Origin: Geojedonia litorea
GTDB lineage: Bacteria; Bacteroidota; Bacteroidia; Flavobacteriales; Flavobacteriaceae
Direction: 5' to 3'
DNA: 64,000 bases
Assembly (NCBI RefSeq): GCF_042654525.1
Contig: NZ_JBHSGP010000014.1
Span: 496,001-560,000 of the forward strand
Position 1 is the stretch's first letter. Each line of letters begins with the position of its first letter. The translations under genes and the position numbers were made by a program. Positions 61,657 through 64,000 of the stretch are shown in pieces. The notes under the pieces were generated by a model that saw nothing but the letters and a program-made list of their open reading frames with translations, was not told where the DNA came from and searched no databases.

Positions 61657-61727
61657 ACCATAACATAAGTAGGTTAAGTTTATGGTAGATTTGGGGCAAA
61701 AAAGGTGAACACTCGTTCACCTTTTTT
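61657..61727 (+). ncRNA. Putative small RNA, copy 2
   Basis: This copy repeats the first with only a C-to-T change in the hairpin arm (TTATGGT for TCATGGT) and a shorter A-run. The change strengthens the pairing: ACCATAA pairs with TTATGGT over seven bases. It is preceded, again at 4 nt, by TATATTTG (61645-61652), an exact Bacteroidota -7 consensus, so transcription should start at the first base of the repeat. The terminator stem AAAGGTGAAC / GTTCACCTTT is identical. No protein frame is visible. Confidence 0.7.
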
Positions 61728-61776
61728 CATTTTCAGCCTTTTAGCAAATGTAATATAATGTTGAAGGGCCTAAAAA

Positions 61777-61806
61777 CAAAAAAAGCGAACCTTAAAGGTT
61801 CGCTTT
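61777..61806 (-). terminator. Intrinsic terminator of the superoxide dismutase gene
   Basis: AAAGCGAACC and GGTTCGCTTT form a 10-bp stem around TTAA, and the minus strand continues with a T-rich tail (TTTTTTTG-type). It is 20 nt beyond the stop codon at 61827. Confidence 0.85.
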
Positions 61807-61826
61807 CTAATTTAATTATCTTCTTA

Positions 61827-62435
61827 CTATTTTGCTAAAGCATATCGTCTTTCAACTTCATTCCAGTTTATCACATTAAAAAATGCACTTATATAATCTG
61901 GTCTGCGATTTTGGTAATTTAAATAATAAGCATGTTCCCAAACATCAAGCCCTAAAATTGGAGTTCCTCCACAACCAACTCCTGGCATTAATGGATTGTC
62001 CTGATTTGGTGATGAACACACTTCTACTTTTCCACCTTTGTGTACACAAAGCCATGCCCAACCAGATCCAAATCGGGTTGCCGCTGCCTTACTAAACGCA
62101 TCCTTAAACGCATCAAAATTTCCATAAGCAGCTTCAATAGCATCTTTTAATTCTCCTGACAATCTGCCTTTGTCATCTGGATTCATCACGTCCCAAAACA
62201 AAGAGTGGTTATAAAAGCCACCACCATTATTTCTAACGGCACCATTATCCATATCTAAATTTATAAGAATATTCTCTATGGTTTTTCCTTCTAAATCGGT
62301 GCCTTCAATTGCAGCATTAAGATTATTAGTATAACCTTGATGGTGTTTAGAATGATGTATTTCCATTGTGCGTGCATCAATATGAGGTTCTAAAGCATCA
62401 TACGCATATTTTAATTTCGGTAATTCGAAAGCCAT
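61827..62435 (-). CDS. Superoxide dismutase (Fe/Mn family)
   Basis: The 202-aa enzyme has the metal ligands His27 in MEIHHSKHHQGY, His in GGGFYNHSLFWDVM, and Asp/His in LGLDVWEHAYYLNY. It dismutates superoxide. The GGGFYNHSLFW and MPGVGCGGTPILGLD segments do not by themselves let me choose between Fe and Mn, so I give no sodA or sodB symbol. No signal peptide is present. A single-gene unit with its own terminator and -7 box, diverging from the helicase gene. Confidence 0.96.
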   Translation of the reverse strand: MAFELPKLKYAYDALEPHIDARTMEIHHSKHHQGYTNNLNAAIEGTDLEGKTIENILINLDMDNGAVRNNGGGFYNHSLFWDVMNPDDKGRLSGELKDAIEAAYGNFDAFKDAFSKAAATRFGSGWAWLCVHKGGKVEVCSSPNQDNPLMPGVGCGGTPILGLDVWEHAYYLNYQNRRPDYISAFFNVINWNEVERRYALAK

Positions 62436-62470
62436 ATTTTTTGTGTTTTGATGTTAATATTTATTTCCTT

Positions 62471-62478
62471 CAAATTTA
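62471..62478 (-). promoter_or_regulatory. Candidate -7 box of the superoxide dismutase gene
   Basis: The minus strand reads TAAATTTG, matching TAnnTTTG, 35 nt upstream of the ATG at 62435. A TTG is present 14 nt further up, closer than the usual 17-23, so the -33 element is uncertain. Confidence 0.45.
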
Positions 62479-62557
62479 CGGATAATACACGGCAATTAAA
62501 AATAATAAATTGCTATGAAATCATTGATTGTTTCTATCTTGTATTAAATTTTTATTT

Positions 62558-64000
62558 ATGCCAAAAATTAGTGCCTTTACCATTTATAATGCTTCTGCTG
62601 GGAGTGGAAAAACCCATACCGTGGTAAAGAATTATTTAAAAATTCTGTTTCAATCAAAACTCGCTCTGCCTTTTAAAACTATTTTGGCCTTAACCTTTAC
62701 CAATAAAGCTGTTGGTGAAATGAAAGAACGTATCATTGAGACATTAAAATCGTTTTCAAATGAATCCATTTTAGATTCAGATAACTCAATGTTCCATGAG
62801 TTAGCTAAAGAGTTGGAAATGGATGCTGTTTTATTACACAAAAAATCACAACACTTATTGCTCTCCATTGTACACAATTATGCAGCCTTTGACATTTCAA
62901 CTATTGACAAATTTAACCACAGACTAATACGAACTTTTGCTTATGACCTAAAATTACCGTTGAATTTTGAAGTAGAACTCGACACACAGGAGATGCTTGC
63001 CAAGGCTGTTGACTCACTTATTGATAAAGCAGGAACAGATAAAGAACTTACAAAAGTATTGGTTGATTTTGCCCTCGAAAAAGCCGATGATGATAGAAGC
63101 TGGGACGTGGCTTATGATTTCAATGCTATTGCTAAACTTTTAGTAGATGAGAACGAAATTCCATTTGTTGATCTCATCACCGATAAAACGCTTGAAGATT
63201 TTAAACATCTTAAAATTAGCATCAATGAAAGATTGAAAACCATCGAATCCAAGGTTTTACATACCGCTCAAAATACACTAACCTTAATTGAAGAATGTGG
63301 TTTAGAGCATAATGATTTTTCTGGCCAAAATGGCTACATACCCAGCTACTTTGTAAAACTAACTAAGAACGATTTCTCTGTTGCTTTTGATAAAGTTTGG
63401 ATGGAGAAAATAGAAACAGACCCATTATATCCAAAAACCTCCACCCCAGAGCATATCAAATCTATAATTGATAGTATTCAGCCTCAAATTGCTTCAAACT
63501 TCACTTCAACCAAAGTCGAGATTATTCAGCATAAATTTTTAAAAAATATCTATAAACACCTGACCCCTGTTTCAGTATTAAACGAAATTAACAAAACGCT
63601 TAAGCTGATTAAAGAAGAGGAAAATAAAATTCTCATTTCAGAATTTAATTCTATCATTTCAGGTGAGATAAATCAACAGCCCGCACCCTTTATTTATGAA
63701 AGGATAGGAGAAAAATTTAAACATTACTTTATTGACGAATTTCAAGATACTTCTGTCTTGCAGTGGCAAAATTTAGTCCCCTTAATTGATAATGCTTTGG
63801 CGAGTGAGTCTTTAAAAGGTGAACGAGGTTCAGTGATGTTGGTAGGTGATGCCAAGCAAGCTATTTATCGCTGGCGTGGTGGGAGAGCCGAGCAATTTAT
63901 TAGCCTATATAATGAAACAAACCGCCCCTTGGTTATTGATCAAGTTGTTGAAAACTTGCCAAAAAACTATAGAAGCACAAAACAAGTTGTGCTATTCAAC
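62558..64000 (+). CDS. UvrD/REP helicase of the AddA/RecB type (3' end cut by window edge)
   Basis: The frame starts with ATG at 62558 and stays open to the last base (481 codons visible). Helicase motifs: Walker A ASAGSGKTHT near residues 11-20, motif Ia LTFTNKAVGEMKERI, motif II YFIDEFQDTSVLQWQN and motif III VMLVGDAKQAIYRWRGGRA. The long insert between motifs Ia and II is as in AddA/RecB-like exonuclease subunits, so the cut part probably carries the nuclease domain. It acts in recombinational repair of double-strand breaks. It diverges from the superoxide dismutase gene, an arrangement familiar in Flavobacteriia. Confidence 0.92.
   Translation, partial: MPKISAFTIYNASAGSGKTHTVVKNYLKILFQSKLALPFKTILALTFTNKAVGEMKERIIETLKSFSNESILDSDNSMFHELAKELEMDAVLLHKKSQHLLLSIVHNYAAFDISTIDKFNHRLIRTFAYDLKLPLNFEVELDTQEMLAKAVDSLIDKAGTDKELTKVLVDFALEKADDDRSWDVAYDFNAIAKLLVDENEIPFVDLITDKTLEDFKHLKISINERLKTIESKVLHTAQNTLTLIEECGLEHNDFSGQNGYIPSYFVKLTKNDFSVAFDKVWMEKIETDPLYPKTSTPEHIKSIIDSIQPQIASNFTSTKVEIIQHKFLKNIYKHLTPVSVLNEINKTLKLIKEEENKILISEFNSIISGEINQQPAPFIYERIGEKFKHYFIDEFQDTSVLQWQNLVPLIDNALASESLKGERGSVMLVGDAKQAIYRWRGGRAEQFISLYNETNRPLVIDQVVENLPKNYRSTKQVVLFN

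Larger units (their letters stand above)
61297..61826. other. 530-bp gene-free region with two repeat/sRNA elements
   Basis: No open reading frame of interest lies here on either strand. The region contains two copies of a ~72-nt element (61411-61483 and 61657-61727) with 173 nt between them, and the terminator of the superoxide dismutase gene (61777-61806). The remainder is A/T-rich, with TATATATAAAT near 61370 and nothing else recognised. Confidence 0.8.

Noticed and set aside
1..64000. CRISPR arrays, tRNA, rRNA and insertion sequences
   Set aside because: I looked through the intergenic regions and saw no regularly spaced repeats, no cloverleaf-like tRNA with TTCRA arm, and no transposase frame.

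Overview
The window is a piece of chromosome from a member of the Bacteroidota, almost certainly a marine-type Flavobacteriaceae. The evidence is low G+C, A/T-rich intergenic DNA with Bacteroidota -7 boxes (TAnnTTTG), the Bat aerotolerance operon, a three-gene sdhCAB operon, an IPExxxVDY-family protein, DUF2490 and DUF4199 proteins, and many lipoproteins with Flavobacteriia-type lipoboxes. I cannot name the genus from sequence alone. Both ends cut through genes: a DUF2490 protein on the left and an AddA/RecB-like helicase on the right.

Layout. 1-1764: truncated DUF2490 protein, beta-carbonic anhydrase and a small exported protein, minus strand. 1823-10968: a long minus-strand operon moxR, DUF58, an unnamed membrane protein, batA, batB, batC, batD, batE. 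11146-20776: DUF4382 lipoprotein, aldo/keto reductase, SDR, AlbA_2-type protein, aldehyde dehydrogenase, isoaspartyl peptidase, small enzymes and an M43 metalloprotease. 20921-26507: a suf Fe-S assembly operon (sufA-like, sufB, lipoprotein, sufC, sufD, sufS) with a well-formed promoter. 26666-28666: thiL surrounded by three related small zinc-ribbon proteins. 28727-36054: hydrolase, BrnQ, aminopeptidase P, a large Asp-box/VPS10-like exported protein and a lipoprotein. 36194-41100: sdhCAB, ribosomal proteins L27 and L21, and a DUF4199 protein. 41290-47480: two M16 peptidases, an exported HMA-domain lipoprotein, a YciI-like lipoprotein, a CYTH protein and dinB. 47508-52523: an accessory, probably defence-related, block. 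52554-61296: pyk, IPExxxVDY, rnc, fabF and acpP diverging from purN, rnhA, a PfkB kinase and a long amidophosphoribosyltransferase. 61297-61826: a gene-free stretch with two copies of a ~72-nt element that looks like a small RNA. 61827-64000: superoxide dismutase and the truncated helicase.

Two regions stand out. The first is the block at 47508-52523: a 5-methylcytosine DNA methyltransferase diverges from a tightly packed four-gene unit with a 77-aa protein, a GHKL/MORC-like ATPase, a 285-aa protein of unknown fold and a DUF6339-like protein. It resembles the MutL/MORC-type ATPase restriction-modification neighbourhoods known from comparative genomics, but no nuclease or helicase is recognisable, so the effector is unknown. 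It sits between the convergent housekeeping genes dinB and pyk with no mobility gene. The second is the tandem ~72-nt element at 61411 and 61657. Each copy has a -7-like box exactly 4 nt upstream and ends in a strong intrinsic terminator, so these are probably two paralogous small RNAs.

No tRNA, rRNA, CRISPR array, insertion sequence or prophage was seen. All assignments rest on reading the sequence and remembered family motifs; no database search was run.
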